In this document: one piece after another, positions 1 to 12,520 of the stretch | Layout: each line of letters starts with the position of its first letter | How positions within the stretch are numbered: position 1 is the stretch's first letter | Source: Rhizomys pruinosus | Lineage: Eukaryota; Chordata; Mammalia; Rodentia; Spalacidae | Reading direction: 5' to 3' | Assembly: GCA_009823505.1 (NCBI GenBank) | Contig: VZQC01005757.1 | Span: 389,380 to 453,379, forward strand | DNA: 64,000 bases | Translations under genes and position numbers: made by a program | Notes under the pieces: generated by a model | Databases searched by the model: none | What the model saw: only the letters and a program-made list of their open reading frames with translations | Told to the model about the DNA's origin: nothing

Positions 1-3000
1 GAAGATTTCTGTCTTTCCTCCATTGTGTCTTCTTGGCCCCTTGTCAATATGAGGTGGCTGAAATTGTATGAGCTCAGGTTTGGATCTTCAGTTTTATTCC
101 ATTGGTCAAAGCTGTCTGTTTTTTGTGCCAGTAACCCAGAGAAGAGCTGCTCTTTATGACTAATAGCCTGTAATCATAGTTTGATGTCTGGTATAGAGAT
201 TGCCTCTTCCTTAATCTCGCTCTTTCAACTCAGGGTTTTGCTTTGGCTATATTTACGGAGGTCTTTGTTTATTCCAAATGAAATTGAGGATTTTTTCCAG
301 GCCTGTAAAGAAAACTCTTGGGGATCTGAATGGGATCCGCCTTAAGATCCATGTACACTAGTTTTGGTAGGATGGAAATTGGTTAACACTATATTTATTC
401 TTACAATCCATCGAGCATGGCGGAGGTACTTGTCATTCTTCTGATGTCTTCCTCAATTTTTCTCTTTTTCTGGGTTTTATAAATTATGGTGTGTACGAGA
501 TCATACTTGGTGTCTTTGGTTAGGTTGTTCCTAGGTATTTTATTGTTTTTGAAGGCTTATTGTGTAAGTGGGAAGTCTCCATTGGTAGTCCTTTTTAATT
601 GCCGGTATGTATGCTTGGAGCGTGTACAAGAAAGGGCTTACTGATTTTTCTAGGTTGTAATTTTTGTATCCTGCCCAACTTTACACAGCTTCATTTTAAA
701 TCATTTAATTGTTTGTGTTACTTTTTTTTTTTTTTTTTTTTTTTTTATTTTTTTTTTATTTTATCTTAACGTCAGCAGTATTATTCATGGTGGATTGTTT
801 TTCTTAGGCATTCAATCCTTTACGGTAGTACATATACATAATACAATTCAGCCGACAAAGAATAGGGATAGCTTTGTACTTCCTCTTTTCTCAAAATTAG
901 AAACTCACATATTATATTTCCTTATTTCTTGCTTATTGCCCCTTAAGCTAAGGGTTTTCTTAGCATCATTATATTGAAAGAGGAGTGTGATGGGGGCAGC
1001 CTTGCCGAGTCCTACCTACTTAAGGTGGAATGCTTCTGTCATTTCCCCATTTAAGGATGAATATTGGCTGTGGGTTTTTCTGTTAATATGGTTTTGAGAT
1101 ATACATTGAGGAAGGTGATCCCTGCCAGACACTAATTCCCAATTCCAGGATTTTAAACATGAAGGGTGCTGGATTTTGTCAAATCTGGGCTTTCTCCGCA
1201 TGCAGATGTGAGATATGAATGGTGGGTTTTTTATGTCGCTTGGCATCGGCATTGATATGTTTGATGATGTTTATTGATTCTTCATAATAGTTAAACGCAT
1301 CCTGCATGTCTTGGTAATGAAATCCATACTTGCTGTCATAAGGTGGATGATCTTTCATTGATGTGGGTCTGTATGCGATTTGCCAGAGATCCTGATTTAA
1401 GAATTTTGAGCTCTGTGTGCACTTGGAGATGGTCTTTTTCACTTAGTTGGTTAGATGAGTTCTTGTTATTTCTCTCGTTTTGGTCGCTTCGGTAGCGTTT
1501 AGTAGGCATATGCTGGCTTCATCCAGTAAGGGAGATTTGGGAGTAAGTCCCTCACGTTTGTATCCTTCTAACACATTTAAGTAGTTAATGGTCGTAAGTC
1601 TTACGAAAATATTCTTAATAGATATTCATTAGGCGGTACCATCCTCCAGGCCTGCATTTTTTGGTTTGGAGGCTCTTAATTACATCTACGATTTCGTTCG
1701 CTGTATTATTGGCTGTTGTTTAGGCCAGGTCTGATCGTAACTCTTTTTGGTCTGAAGCTTTGGATGATTCCCAGGATTTCAGTATCTTCATCTTTGTCCA
1801 TCGTTCTTCTAGGCTGTTGTTATCACAAAACTTAGTAGAAATAGTATTAAGTTTTGAAGTATGTCCTTATGATTGTACTTGGAGTCTTTTCATTGCTCTG
1901 TTGTGATATTTTCCCCTTTATCATCAGATTCTATTGATTTGCGAGTTGTTTCTCCTGTCTCTTCTTTTGCGTTAAGCTGGCTAGATTTCTGTCTTATCTT
2001 GTTTATTCTCTTCAAAGAACCAACTTTTGGATTATTGATTTTTTTGTATGGTTTCTTTGTTTCTATTTCATTGATTTGCTGCATCTGGTTTTGGGGATTA
2101 TTTCTTTTTGTCCGCTCCGTTTAGGGTTCATTTGTTGCTGTTCTCTCAAGTATTTTTTACTGCTCTAGTGTTGCATCATTCACTTGTGCTCTTTCATGTT
2201 TTTTTTAATGTGGGCCATTAGAGCTATAAACTTCCCTCTTAGGATTGCTTTTTAGAGCTGTCCCATAGAATTTGCTGTGTTGTTTTATGCATTGTCATTC
2301 AGTTCCCAGGAATGTTTTTTCTTTCTTTTATTCTTCCTCTTGACCCACTCATTATTCAGGAGAGTGTGTTTAGTCTCCATGTGTTCCTGTAGTTTGTTAG
2401 GGTTTATTTCTGGTGTTGATATTGAGTTTTATGCACTGTGGTCTGATTAAATGCATGAGATTATTTCAATCTTTTTTATTATTTTTCTTGATTTTTCCCT
2501 TGTGTCCCAGTATATGGTCTATTTTGAGAATGTTCCATGAGGTGCTGCAGTAGTAGAAAGTGTATTCTCTTGTGTTTGGGTGAAATATTCGGTAGGTGTC
2601 TGCATGAGGTTCCATTTGTTGTATTGTGTCATTAGTTCCAGATGTCTCTCTGTTATTCTTTGCCCAGTTGATATGTCTAAAGGACTTAGTGGGGTATTGA
2701 AGTCCCTAGTATTAGTGTGCTGGGGTTAATCTGTGCCTTGAGATCCTGAAAGAATTGTCTTTCATAATTTGTTGCACTTTGAGTGTTTGGTGTGCATATA
2801 TTTTATGATTGTAAAATCTTCCATCGTCAATTGTTCCTTTAATAAGGAATTTAATGGCCCTCTTTGCTCTTTTGATTCTTTTGCTTTGAATGCCTATTTT
2901 GGTCTATATTGACTAAAAGCCCACACCCGCTTTCTTTTGGTTACATTCTTGGAATACTTTCTTCATCCCTTTCACCTTAAGTTGGTGCCTATCCTTGGAA

Positions 3001-3159
3001 ATTGAGATGGGTTTCTTGTAACCAGCATATAGATGGTTTTGTTTTCCTAATCCATTCTCCCAGTCTATGCCTTTTGATAGGGGAATTTTAGCCATTAGTA
3101 TTAAAGTTACAATTGGAAGATGGGATGTGTTGCTTCCTTTTTACTTTATTATCCATTTG

Positions 3160-4420
3160 GACTTCTAGCCTTTGATTTTCTCCTCTGGTTATGTTTTTTT
3201 AGTTTTCTTTCCTAGTTGGTTGAGGATTGTTTCTCCTCTCTTTGCCCTTTTGAATTGCTTCAAGTATTTCTATGAAGAGTTGGTTTCCAGACATGTATTC
3301 ATCATCTTGTTTATGTCCATGGGAGAATTTTCTCTCTCCTTTCCCAAGTATTAGTCGCACATTTTTGCTGGTACAGTATTCTGGGTTGGCATCCATAAGT
3401 CCTTTAACACGGGAATTGCTTTTGGTCATGTCTTCTGTGCTTTCATGGTTTGAGGCAGAAGTCAGTTGTAAATTCTGATGGTTCCCTTTGTTATTGACTT
3501 GTTTTTCTTTTTGTGGCCCTCCCAGAATTTGTCTTTGTTTTGGGCATCTAAGCATTTAACTATGATATGGGTCGTGTTTCTTTTCTGATCTTGGTCTATT
3601 TGGGGTCCTATGTGCTCTGTATGTAGGCTGTCTATTTTTAGTTGGGGAAATTTCATCTATTTATTCTGTTGAAGATCTGAGTCATATATCTATTCTCTGA
3701 GATTATTCTCCTTCCTCATTATCCTATGATGCGGAGTTGGTCTTTTCATAGTGTCCCATATTTCCTGGTTGTTTCCACTTTGTTATTTTAATTTTTCATT
3801 ATCTTGATTTGAGCCTTTTTTAATTGCTCTGTGTTTCTTCCAGGTCTGAATCTTATTCTTTGTTCTGCTTTCCTGCCATTACTCTGAGGCTTTCCTTTTT
3901 CTTTCTTCTTGATTGACTGTGTTGTTCTTAATTCCTTTTTGTTTCCTCCTGATGTTTTCTTTAGTACCCATATCCCTTTTTGAGCTTCTCAGTCCTCTTG
4001 GTGCTTCCCAATCTCTTCTTGGTGCTCCTCCTCTTTGGTTGGCTTCCTTTTTCAGTGTTTCTACTCCCATTCGGAGTCTTGTTTTTTTTCTCCCTCTAGT
4101 TCTTTTGGTGTTTGTCATTCTGTTTCTTTATTCTCTTCCGAAGTTAGTTTGTCATCTTAATCCCTCTAGGTCCTTTTTATTTGTCCTCTCTCTCTCTCTT
4201 TGTCCATGACTTTCTTCTTTATTTTCTAATTTCTGCCACGTATGTCTGCAATTATTTCCTCTAAGCTCTGTTCCTTGGTCCCTCCAAGGGGATCTCTTGT
4301 GGCTATCTCCTCCAGTTTGGTAAGGGCCTGTGTGGGAGTATCCTGTGCCTTTCCCTTGTTGTCCCTTCTCGCAAGTCGTCCCCTGGACATATGGATTTCC
4401 CTTTTTGTGGTTCAATCACA
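3160..4420 (-). pseudogene. L1 ORF1 remnant (RNA-binding protein)
   Basis: L1 ORF1 protein is a trimeric RNA chaperone that coats L1 RNA. On the minus strand, 4118-3879 encodes a basic, Lys/Arg/Glu-rich stretch of the coiled-coil type. Positions 3656-3462 contain HIIVK followed by a KDKFWEG-like stretch, which matches the conserved RRM/CTD region of mammalian ORF1p. Positions 3555-3199 continue the C-terminal domain in another frame, so at least one frameshift separates the pieces. The start codon cannot be set with confidence. It is a broken copy with no intact product. Confidence 0.7.
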
Positions 4421-4473
4421 AACGACTTTTCACTATTATTAGCGGTATGGTTTTTGCTTGCCTCTTCCGCATG

Positions 4474-4474
<1 letters not shown>

Positions 4475-4510
<36 letters not shown>
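4475..4510. repeat. Poly(T) tract of about 34 bases inside the L1
   Basis: A near-pure T run on the plus strand, which is an A run in the sense of the L1. It is either an A-rich expansion inside the L1 or the tail of a separate retroinsertion. I found no TSD to decide between these. Confidence 0.9.
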
Positions 4511-4511
<1 letters not shown>

Positions 4512-4639
4512 GTCATGGTGTATTGACTTGGCTAGGTTTCAGGTTTTCAGTTTTGTGTATATATTGGATGTTGGAAGCCTAAGTTAGTCTTCTCTTTCTG
4601 TTCTGAAGGTTCTCCAAAAGGAAGACCACTTGGATTCTT

Positions 4640-4855
4640 AGCAATTCACTTGGCGCGGGGGTGGGGGGGTGGGGGGTGTATTGTGTGCCTGATCTAGCCT
4701 GCGCCCCGGTCCCTCTGGGCCGGGGACCCCGTAGACGGGTTCAGAGCGAGACCCTCTCCCAGCTGCCCCCCGCCAGACCACGCCTAGAGCTGTAGAGCTG
4801 TGTACCTGGCCTGGCGCGTTATGGCGTCTCCCCTGCAACCCCGGTTCGTGTGAAT
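4640..4855 (-). promoter_or_regulatory. GC-rich block, possible L1 5' UTR/promoter remnant
   Basis: About 215 bp of strongly GC-rich sequence in otherwise T-rich L1 DNA. It begins on the plus strand with a run of G blocks (4656-4677) and ends near 4850. Its position just 5' of the ORF1 remnant in the L1's own orientation fits an L1 5' UTR promoter. An unrelated insertion is also possible. Confidence 0.4.
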
Positions 4856-5536
4856 TCATTTTTTAAATCCTGAATTGTCTTTGTCATTTCATTCAGCCAT
4901 ATGTTTGTATTTTCTTGAAATTCAGACCAGTGTTTATTCCTAAGTTCTTTGGGTTCCTTGAGATGCTTGTTTCTTTAAGTCCTTGAATTCTTTGAGCATA
5001 TTTGTTATTGTTCTTTTAGATTCTCTGTCCTGGGATTCCTCTAGGTAGTTCTCACTGTAGAATATTTCTATAGGACTGGTATCATTTGTGGGAACATATT
5101 ATCTTGGTTTTTCATATTATTTGTGTTTTTACGTTGTGACTTGAGTCTTGATGGTTGTGTGTCTGATATGAACTTCTAGCCTGACTTCGTTGAGTAGAAG
5201 TTTGGTTCTTTTTGTTATTGTAGCTTCGTTGATTTCTGATCCAGTATTGCTAGTTGGTCTTTGTTCCAAGTTCTCACATTTGACTTTTCATTGGAGGGAC
5301 AGGGTGAGTCCAGGGTGGTCCACTGTGATAGGACTGCAGACATGGCAGTGGGGTTGACAGGCTCTAGCCAGTTCACTGGGCTGGGCTGGAGCTGGAGCAG
5401 CTCTTCCTAGCCTGATCCAGGAACAGGGAGAGGGTGTCCAAATGGGTGGAATTTTCATTAGTTTGCAGGCTGGTCCAGAGTGCAAGAATAACAGATTCTG
5501 GGGCCTGGGTCCAGGTGGAAAAAATAGCGATGACCT
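4856..5536 (-). mobile_element. Second L1 5' portion (ORF1 N-terminus / 5' UTR), minus strand
   Basis: The minus strand at 4860-5060 reads as a decayed Lys/Glu-rich coiled-coil sequence (including EFKDLKKQ) typical of L1 ORF1. Positions 5060-5536 resemble L1 5' UTR. Because the GC-rich block separates this from the ORF1 at 3.2-4.4 kb, it may be an older L1 into which the first one inserted. It could also be the far 5' end of the same element. Confidence 0.5.
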
Positions 5537-5660
5537 GTTTATTATTGTTGTTGTTGTTGTTGTTGTTGTTGAGACAAGGTCTTACTCTGTAATTCTGGCT
5601 TGCCTGGTGCTCTGGGTAACAAAACCACAGAGTGTCACCAGCCTCTGCATTTTGAGTGCT
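5537..5660 (-). mobile_element. Degenerate B1-like SINE with (TTG)n
   Basis: A (TTG)n run at 5545-5570 is followed by GAGACAAGGTCTTACTCTG, the reverse complement of a B1/7SL 3' end with its A-rich tail. The rest is heavily diverged. Confidence 0.55.
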
Positions 5661-6934
5661 GTAAGCTATAGTTTCTCTGTTTCATGCAGCACAGAGAGTA
5701 TTTCTTTGTGTGTATATCTTAAGCATTGGAGTCGTCTGGACATGGTAGGATTTGCCTTTGATCCATATTGGCTACACTTTCAGCAAAAGCACGGGGAAAG
5801 TGTTCTCTCATCACACTTTGTCTTTGGTGATACTGAGATTTATCATTTCTTTTAGTAAGTAAATGGAATTTTCATCTTAGCAGTTGGAATTAAAAGTCTG
5901 GATAGTTTGTATGTTGAAAATTATTCATATTGGAAAATAATTATGAAATCTATGAAGAATTATAATTATACTTCAGAAGTTTATCATAGGATTGATAGAA
6001 ACACTTTTCAGAAGAGTGCTAGATAATGAATAAAGGCGGAAACATGGACAGTGAATTTGATGTGTGGAGGTGTTCATCATGCATAGAAGCAGAAAGGTGA
6101 AATAATTTTGCATTAACTTGGCCCATTCCCCCATGAACACTGGATCTTATTTTAATACTTAATTAGAATATAATTTTAGAAACTGCAGAATAAAGTACAG
6201 AAGCTTTATATATTAATCCTCATCGAATTATGTTCATGGGTGCTTATATGGCTTTTATTGTTATCAAAATACTTTATTTAATTTTATATATGTACACACA
6301 CATATACACACAGTGTATAGAAATTTAGGCAACTTGAGTAATGATTAGAAAAAAGTTCACTTTCTGAGGAAACTGGCTCGTCAGGCTGAGATTGTCCATA
6401 GTTTCAGAACTGTGCACATATCACAGACTCGTGGCCATGGTGTCAGGGGTTCAAGCTCACATGCCTCACAAATGTGGAGAAAAGGCAGGTTACAAGCCTG
6501 GATACCCTTCACCAAACTTCTCTAGGTCTCAAAAAAAACCTTCTCTAGGCCCTCTATGTGAGAAAAGAAGATTTTTGAGAAGGGAGATGAAGGAAGACTA
6601 TTGTTGCACTTGATTTTCAGTTTTTATGAGGATGTTCAAAGCAAGAGGTGATCAACTTGACTGTTAGGGGCAAGCTTGTCTTCAGGAAAATGGTATTTTC
6701 ACATTGCTTCTGGAACAATCACTGCTCTCTCAGTGTCACATCAGGTTCTCTGTAGAAAACTAGTATCCTAACCCTGGAAATAACAACCAAAAATATAGTC
6801 AGCTTTCATACCCATGCAATCCACATCTGTATACTCAACCAAGAGTGGATTGATACTATTAGAAAGATATAAAAATAGTAATACAACAATAAGATGACAT
6901 AAATTACCAACCATATAATATAACCAGAATTTGC
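5661..6934. other. No recognised feature
   Basis: AT-rich sequence with a short alternating AC/AT stretch near 6290-6315. No open frame here looks like a known protein. Confidence 0.5.
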
Positions 6935-7047
6935 CTATTATTGTTTGTTTGTGAGAGAGGGACTCATTATACAGCTCAGGCCGGCCTTAAACTCATGATC
7001 CTTCTGCCTCAGCCTCTCAAGTATTGAGATTACACCATGCTTGGCTT
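6935..7047 (-). mobile_element. B1 SINE, old
   Basis: Reverse complement of a B1 body: GAGAGAGGGACTC, CTCAGGCCGGCCTTAAACTC and TCTGCCTCAGCCTCTCAAGT can be read in order. It is diverged and without a clear TSD. Confidence 0.8.
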
Positions 7048-7899
7048 AGATAATATTTATGCTTACTGAGGATTATAAGAAATCTAGGGATAATTGAAAC
7101 ATGAAAAGAGGACATGTGTAGGTTATACACAAATACTACAGCATTTTATATAAGCTGGGGACCTAGAACTGGTCGGTCCCCTGCAGATACTAGAACATAA
7201 ATGTATTGAAACATTTCACATGTCCTAATCCTTCCAGTTTAGACTGTGCCACAGGTGTCCTGGACAGAGGAAAGCCCTCTCATTTCCTAGAGTTCTAGAA
7301 AACTGCCCTATATACATTCTTGATCATTTATTGCAAATCTCTCAACATTTGTAATAAGGAAGGAATGTTTAGTATGTAAGCCTCAACAGCCAAGTATTAA
7401 AACTTATGATCCCACAAGATGGGGAAAGGGTTTCTCATTAACAACACATCATGTTTCACCAAAGGCAATTTTTGGGTGTGCAGAAAACTCATCTTAATTA
7501 TCCTTAAAAATGATATTATGTGAAGATACTTAAAGTGAGGCTTTACTGGGTTTAACAGGACTGAGACTTGGGTTATCCCGGAGACTAGTATCTTTAGCTG
7601 TAGGCATAACTGAGCTTTAGCCATTAGCTGCTGTAGGAAACCCCCAGTTGTGACAAATATAAATGTCTTAAAACATTGCCAAACATTGTCAAGTATCCCC
7701 ATTGAGACATAACTACCCCTAGCTGAGGCACTCTGCTCTAAGCACTCAGGTTTATGAACATAATTTAATGCTGTTTTGGTGATTCAACAGGCACATCAGA
7801 ATCCAATTGTGATTTAGCATGGATACCCACAGGGAGAACAGAGGCACTTTAGTGTTCTAATTAATGGATAACAGAGCTAACAATAAAAACAACAAGTGA
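7048..7899. other. No recognised feature
   Basis: The 101-codon open frame on the minus strand at 7397-7702 has no recognisable domain and no gene context. I treat it as chance. Confidence 0.5.
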
Positions 7900-8060
7900 T
7901 TAACATTAGGCTATTAGATTATAATACCTATGAGGAAAATACTAATCATTTATAACATCTTGTAAGTGAGAAAACTCAAAGCTCAAAGAAGTGATTTGTG
8001 CAGCGACATGATTTCTAGGCTCCCCACTATAATTGTGGAGGGACTGGAAACCCTACTTCT
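7900..8060 (+). mobile_element. MIR-like ancient SINE fragment
   Basis: The core CTTGTAAGTGAGAAAACTCA followed by AAGCTCAAAGAAGTGATTTG resembles the MIR core (GATGAGGAAACTGAGGC...AGAGAGGTTAAGTAACTTG). Confidence 0.5.
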
Positions 8061-8589
8061 CTTTCTTAACATTGGGGCTCTTTGATCTGCATTCCTTTAA
8101 CAATTACATGAGCCACCAATGATACTGCCACTCAGGTCATCCTAAATGGCTTTTCAGTTCTCCCATTCATAGTCTGTTTAGACTGCTGGAATGCCGTAAG
8201 GCACGAGAAAGGAGCATCCCAAACCCCAGGATATGTGGATCCTTTGGTGCTGTGAGGATGCAACATAATCAGAGTGCCAAGAGCCCATCAGGATAGAAAG
8301 CCTTGGACTTTCTCAATGGGCAAATGTGTTGGGAGACAAACCATGTTAGACTATGATTTGGCAGAGATGCTGTATTTGACTGCGATAAGAAAAGAGGCAT
8401 ACTATCATTATTTCATTTCATCTTGCAACTCACAATCGGGAGTAAATCTAGCCCCTTTGTCCTAACTAGGCATCTAAAAAAACAGCTACTTGAAAGTCTC
8501 TGTAAAACATATCTCCATCGAAATATGTGAGCTGAGTTTGTAACACTCACAAGTATTATCAATAATCTAAGAAAATGTATGCAATGGAT
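8061..8589. other. No recognised feature
   Basis: Unique-looking sequence between a MIR-like fragment and an MLT1-like LTR. The 63-codon frame at 8274 has no support. Confidence 0.4.
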
Positions 8590-8925
8590 TGAACTGTATC
8601 TTTTAAAATGCATATGCTGAGTACCTTCCCATAATGAGGTGATATCTGGACACAGACCTTCAGAAAACAGTTACCTTTAGACTTGGTTAAAGGTGTGGGT
8701 TTACAAACTGACACTAGTCCTATCACTTCCTCTCCATCCTGGGCGGGCACTGTAAGAATGTTCCTGTTGACATGTCAGGAAAAGAGGCCTCACCAGGCCC
8801 CAGTGGTGCTATCATTATTCTCTTGGACTTCCAGAACTAGGAGGAAAGCTTATTATTGATATTTAAAGCACCAAATCTGTCATAGTTTGTTATGGAACCC
8901 CAGATGACTAAGAGTGCTAACATCT
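8590..8925 (+). mobile_element. MLT1-like ERVL-MaLR LTR
   Basis: The order of motifs follows MLT1-type LTRs: a 5' part reading AAAATGCATATGCTGAGTAC, a middle AATGAGGTGATATCTGGACA, then GGACTTCCAGAACTAGGAGG and a TGTTATGGAACCCCAGATGA-like 3' end. Non-coding solo LTR. Confidence 0.65.
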
Positions 8926-9410
8926 ATGCTCATAAGTCAAGACTGATGTCAGAAGTACTTTCACAAACACAGGTAGTGAATCCCTTGGTAACTTTCCTTT
9001 GACTCCTTCCCACAAAGAGAAACAGTTCAATGTTTTTTAAATATCCCATGAGTTCCATTCCTAAAAACCACTCCTATGTAGTTAATTTCCTTCACAAATC
9101 TCTGTAAGAGTCAATAATCCAAGAAGTGAAAGCTTCACCCTACTTTAAGAAGAATTAGCTCCAAAGATAATGTCCTTCGTATAAAACCAGTCAAAAACAG
9201 AAATCACCAGAGGCTGCCGTTCCTAAGAAGGATTAGTATCACTAAGACTCAAAGGGCTCCTTCCATTTGGGAATTTTGAAAGCTTTTTATATGCAGCTGA
9301 TCACTCATCTTCAGATGTATCTCTGTAATTCATACTGTACATACTTTATTGAAATCTCTCATTGCAACTGGTGGGGATTTTATTTACTGTGAGAAGTATC
9401 ATAACTAGAA
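8926..9410. other. No recognised feature
   Basis: Nothing identifiable between the LTR and the AC microsatellite. Confidence 0.4.
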
Positions 9411-9447
9411 CACACACACACACACACACACACACATGCACACACAC
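9411..9447. repeat. (AC)n microsatellite
   Basis: About 12 uninterrupted AC units, then an interrupted ATGCACACACACGTG stretch. Confidence 0.95.
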
Positions 9448-9504
9448 GTGTATAGTGACTGCTCAGTTGAAGTGAACAACAGTCATGGCTATCAGTTAAA
9501 ATCT

Positions 9505-9749
9505 TTTTTAAAAATTTTTTTTATTATTTCTGTATGTGTATCAATGTACTGTCTGCATGCAGGTCTGTGCACCCGTGTTGTGCAATGCCGCGGAGGTCAG
9601 AAGACAGCGTCGGATTCCTTTGGAACTGGAGTTCTCCTGGAATTGGAGTTTCAGACGGTTCTCGGCCGCCATGTGGGTGCTGGGGATCGAACCCGGGTCC
9701 TCTGTAAGAGCGGTCGGCGCTCTTAACCACTAGACCATCTCTCCAGCCC
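9505..9749 (-). mobile_element. B2-family SINE, young subfamily with 17-bp duplication
   Basis: A nearly complete reverse-complement copy. It ends in CTCTCCAGCCCC (the 5' end), carries the Pol III B-box complement GATCGAACCCGGGTCC and has the A-rich tail on the left. CpGs such as CCGCGG and CGGCCGCC remain, which suggests recent insertion. It has both copies of the 17-bp internal repeat. No clean TSD was found. Confidence 0.95.
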
Positions 9750-10270
9750 CTCTTGGTGACATTCTTGGTATAGAAAAACTGGAAGAAGGTTCTGGGTTCC
9801 GAATACTCAGTGCACTATCCTGTTCTGTTTCTTGGGTCATTCTAACTTTCCTCCTGCATACATTTATGTGATTGCAAAAGTCAACTCACCCTTCAGGGTC
9901 CAGTGTATGTGACCTGTGACCTGTGCCCTGGAGACTCCTATTTGTAGTCAGCATCTTCAGTGCTCCTGTGGCATGGAGAACCTTGTTCATAGAGTCCCAA
10001 AGTGTTTTCTTGTAAGAGCTACCACTTAGTAAGGCAAGATGCATATGACTGCTTTGCTGGGCCCAGATCTCCTTAGGTTTTATTATGTCCTCCTGAACAC
10101 ATGTTGAAAGAAATGAACTAGATTTTGCTTCAGTTCCAGCAAGTAGAGAGGCTAGGAAGGAATGCACTTGAAGCAACATAAAGCCTTTCCTGAAGACCCA
10201 GAAGACAGAACAATAGAGATTATTTCATGTTTATTAGAAAAGCAGCTGAGTGGGAATAGAGAGTGAGGAA
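9750..10270. other. No recognised feature
   Basis: Unique-looking sequence. The 97-codon minus-strand frame at 9886-10179 shows no domain. Confidence 0.4.
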
Positions 10271-10330
10271 TATCTAGGCAACCCTTTTTAAAAAATTTTT
10301 ATTTATTTTTGTATGTGTATCTAGGCAACC
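10271..10330 (-). mobile_element. 34-bp SINE-tail micro-insertion with 13-bp TSD
   Basis: TATCTAGGCAACC occurs at 10271-10283 and again at 10318-10330. The 34 bp between them (T/A-rich, ending TTTGTATGTG) match the 3' tail of B2-family SINEs on the minus strand. This looks like an extremely 5'-truncated SINE insertion. Confidence 0.65.
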
Positions 10331-12520
10331 TTTTAAGAACTCCTTTTGTGCCCAGGTCATGAGTTTTTCATAAACTCTGCCCGCAGTTATAGCAGTCCCA
10401 CAATGAACCAGATGCTTTGAGGAGGCTGGAAATAGGTTGATGAAACAAGATAGCCATGATCTCCAGCCATATTTAGTACTAATCTTTTACCCCACCTGGT
10501 ACATACACACATTATATCCTCTTGTAATCTAGTCCCATTAAAGGCATAATACTCTAGATTTAAGTACATAAAACTGCAAGACAAATTTTTTCTTTGGTCT
10601 TTAGAGCTTGCAGCAAAATATCTTGGTGTTGTTACCCCAAAGGGTCAACTATTCACAATTTGTCATGTCACCAGGTATAGAAATCATCATAGACTGATAA
10701 ATGTTAATTTGTTCACATTATTCTCCTCCAAACTAGAAGCAGAATATGAAATAATTACTGTATGTTTGGAAAGCGTCAAAGCATTAAGGGTAGCATAACA
10801 CTGAAATAATTGTAGAATTCTTGCTTTATTCTCAGTGGCTATTTGTTTACAGTATGTCACTCTGTTCCTGCTTTTGTTAGAGATCTTTGGTGGTCAGGAT
10901 GCATTGTGCTTATGATACACACTCACTCAGACTGATGTATGTGTGAAGTGGACTGGATTTAGTTTCTTTTTTCTTTCCAGGTAAGCTTGAAAATTGGAAG
11001 GGGAAACTTCACAACAGAGCAGTAGGCATGGGTGGACAGCATTGTCCTTGCACCCCACCCTTTATTCATATCTAACTAATGCTTTTTCATCTCCAACAGT
11101 ACATGAATATGTAAGTGCAAGCACTGTTCATTGTGAACTCGGAACAAAGAGTAGTACAGGAGATTTCAATGCATTTGGACCATAATGTGCTGCTTTCTTG
11201 ATAATGGGCTCTGTCGGCATTGAAATGAAAAGCAAACATATCATTAAGAGGGAGTTCCATAAAAACTGCCTGTCATATATCTTAAGCTTCATTAGTTTAG
11301 ATTAATGACTCACTTGATATACATGACAATAGCCAAAGAAAATCTTTGTTTATTTATTGACAATTAAATATGGTGCTGACATGTATAAACAGGCTTCCCC
11401 TTGATTAGTTTCATGTTTTAAAGTAACTTTGTGTTATAAAACTTGTTAACTACAGTATCATTTTACTGAGCTCTGCCTGGGGAAATGATGTGATCAACAT
11501 GGAAAGGCATCAATATTGAAGCCATTCCTGGCAGTCACTGGAGCATTTTGCTCCAAGATTGGAGTTGATATCTCATTGTACAAATTCAGGGACCCAGAAA
11601 ATGTCCAGTTATTGAGCCTCTGTCCTGCAAGGACAATGTTCTATTCATGGGAGCTGGGTGGAAGGTCACAGACTGAAATCTGAACGCAGGGGAAGATTCA
11701 AATCCATTTCATAGTTTTGCTGAAGACCTCCCTGAAATGCAGCTTTGAAAGCATGGAGGTTTTCCCAGAGCATTTTTCTAGTGTAATGAAAAGGAGTGTG
11801 TCAGGAAATATAGTGCCTGTAATTAAAGGCTGCTATCTGGCTAGGCAAGATTCCCTCTACATACATAGGTCTTCTGTGATGTTGATTCTGAGGACATGAG
11901 GCACCCCCCCCCCCAAGAACTTTTGGAATAGAAGACTCCAAAAGGCAGTGGAGAGGAGAGGAACAGGGTCGAAGACGAATGTAGCATAAAATTTATCTGT
12001 ATGCTAGTCTCACTAAAAGATTTGTAGCTTGCCTTTCCAGGAATTCAAAAGTTAGAGGCTGTCAGGAATAATCAGTCCTTCCCATCACAGACACCCCATG
12101 GTTCCCCTTAATAGCTCCCTTTATGTGCCATTGGTCCTCAAAAATATATTTAGAAAAGACTTATTTAGAAGGAGGCATGAAATACAATTCATGTTGCGGC
12201 TGAGTATTACAAATGATCCCCAGCTCTATTCTGTACGATGCGACTGTCCGTAGCGTTTCCATGCAAACTAAGAAATAAACTCTCAGCCAGCATGAAGGAG
12301 AATTCATTTGGCAAAAGAAGCTGGCTGCTCACAAAAGGATGGCTGTCTCCAGACACTGGAGTGCAGTAAAGAATCTTTGCTTTCCTGAGAAATATAAGGT
12401 AAAAATTTACCCAGAGCGAACTTTCCTATGCAGTGTCCTGGTAGGAAGTTTGCATGCAAGAGAAAGTACGGTGTTAATCTCAGCATTATCTGTATTTATG
12501 GCCCTGGCCTTGTCTTTAGA
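10331..12520. other. No recognised feature
   Basis: About 2.2 kb without an identifiable repeat or gene. It contains a C11 run at 11904-11914. Short open frames (60-65 codons) lack domains or splice context. Confidence 0.5.

Larger units (their letters stand above)
1..4855 (-). mobile_element. Decayed L1 (LINE-1), minus strand, 3' end off the window
   Basis: Read on the minus strand this is an L1 in the order 5' region, ORF1, ORF2. Positions 1-140 match, on the opposite strand, the ORF2 segment at 45200-45330 of the younger L1. Positions 2913-3095 encode an endonuclease-domain piece with the L1-typical KVKG and QKKAGV residues, and 3199-3656 encode the ORF1 C-terminal domain. Stops and frameshifts are frequent, so it is inactive. 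A T-tract lies at about 722-747. The ORF2 C-terminus and 3' UTR lie beyond position 1. Confidence 0.85.

Noticed and set aside
9536..9733. Similar ~65-codon frames at 9536, 12550, 35740, 38788, 53372 and 60108 that look like a conserved protein family.
   Set aside because: All are reading frames of the same B2 SINE body; the similarity is the SINE's own.
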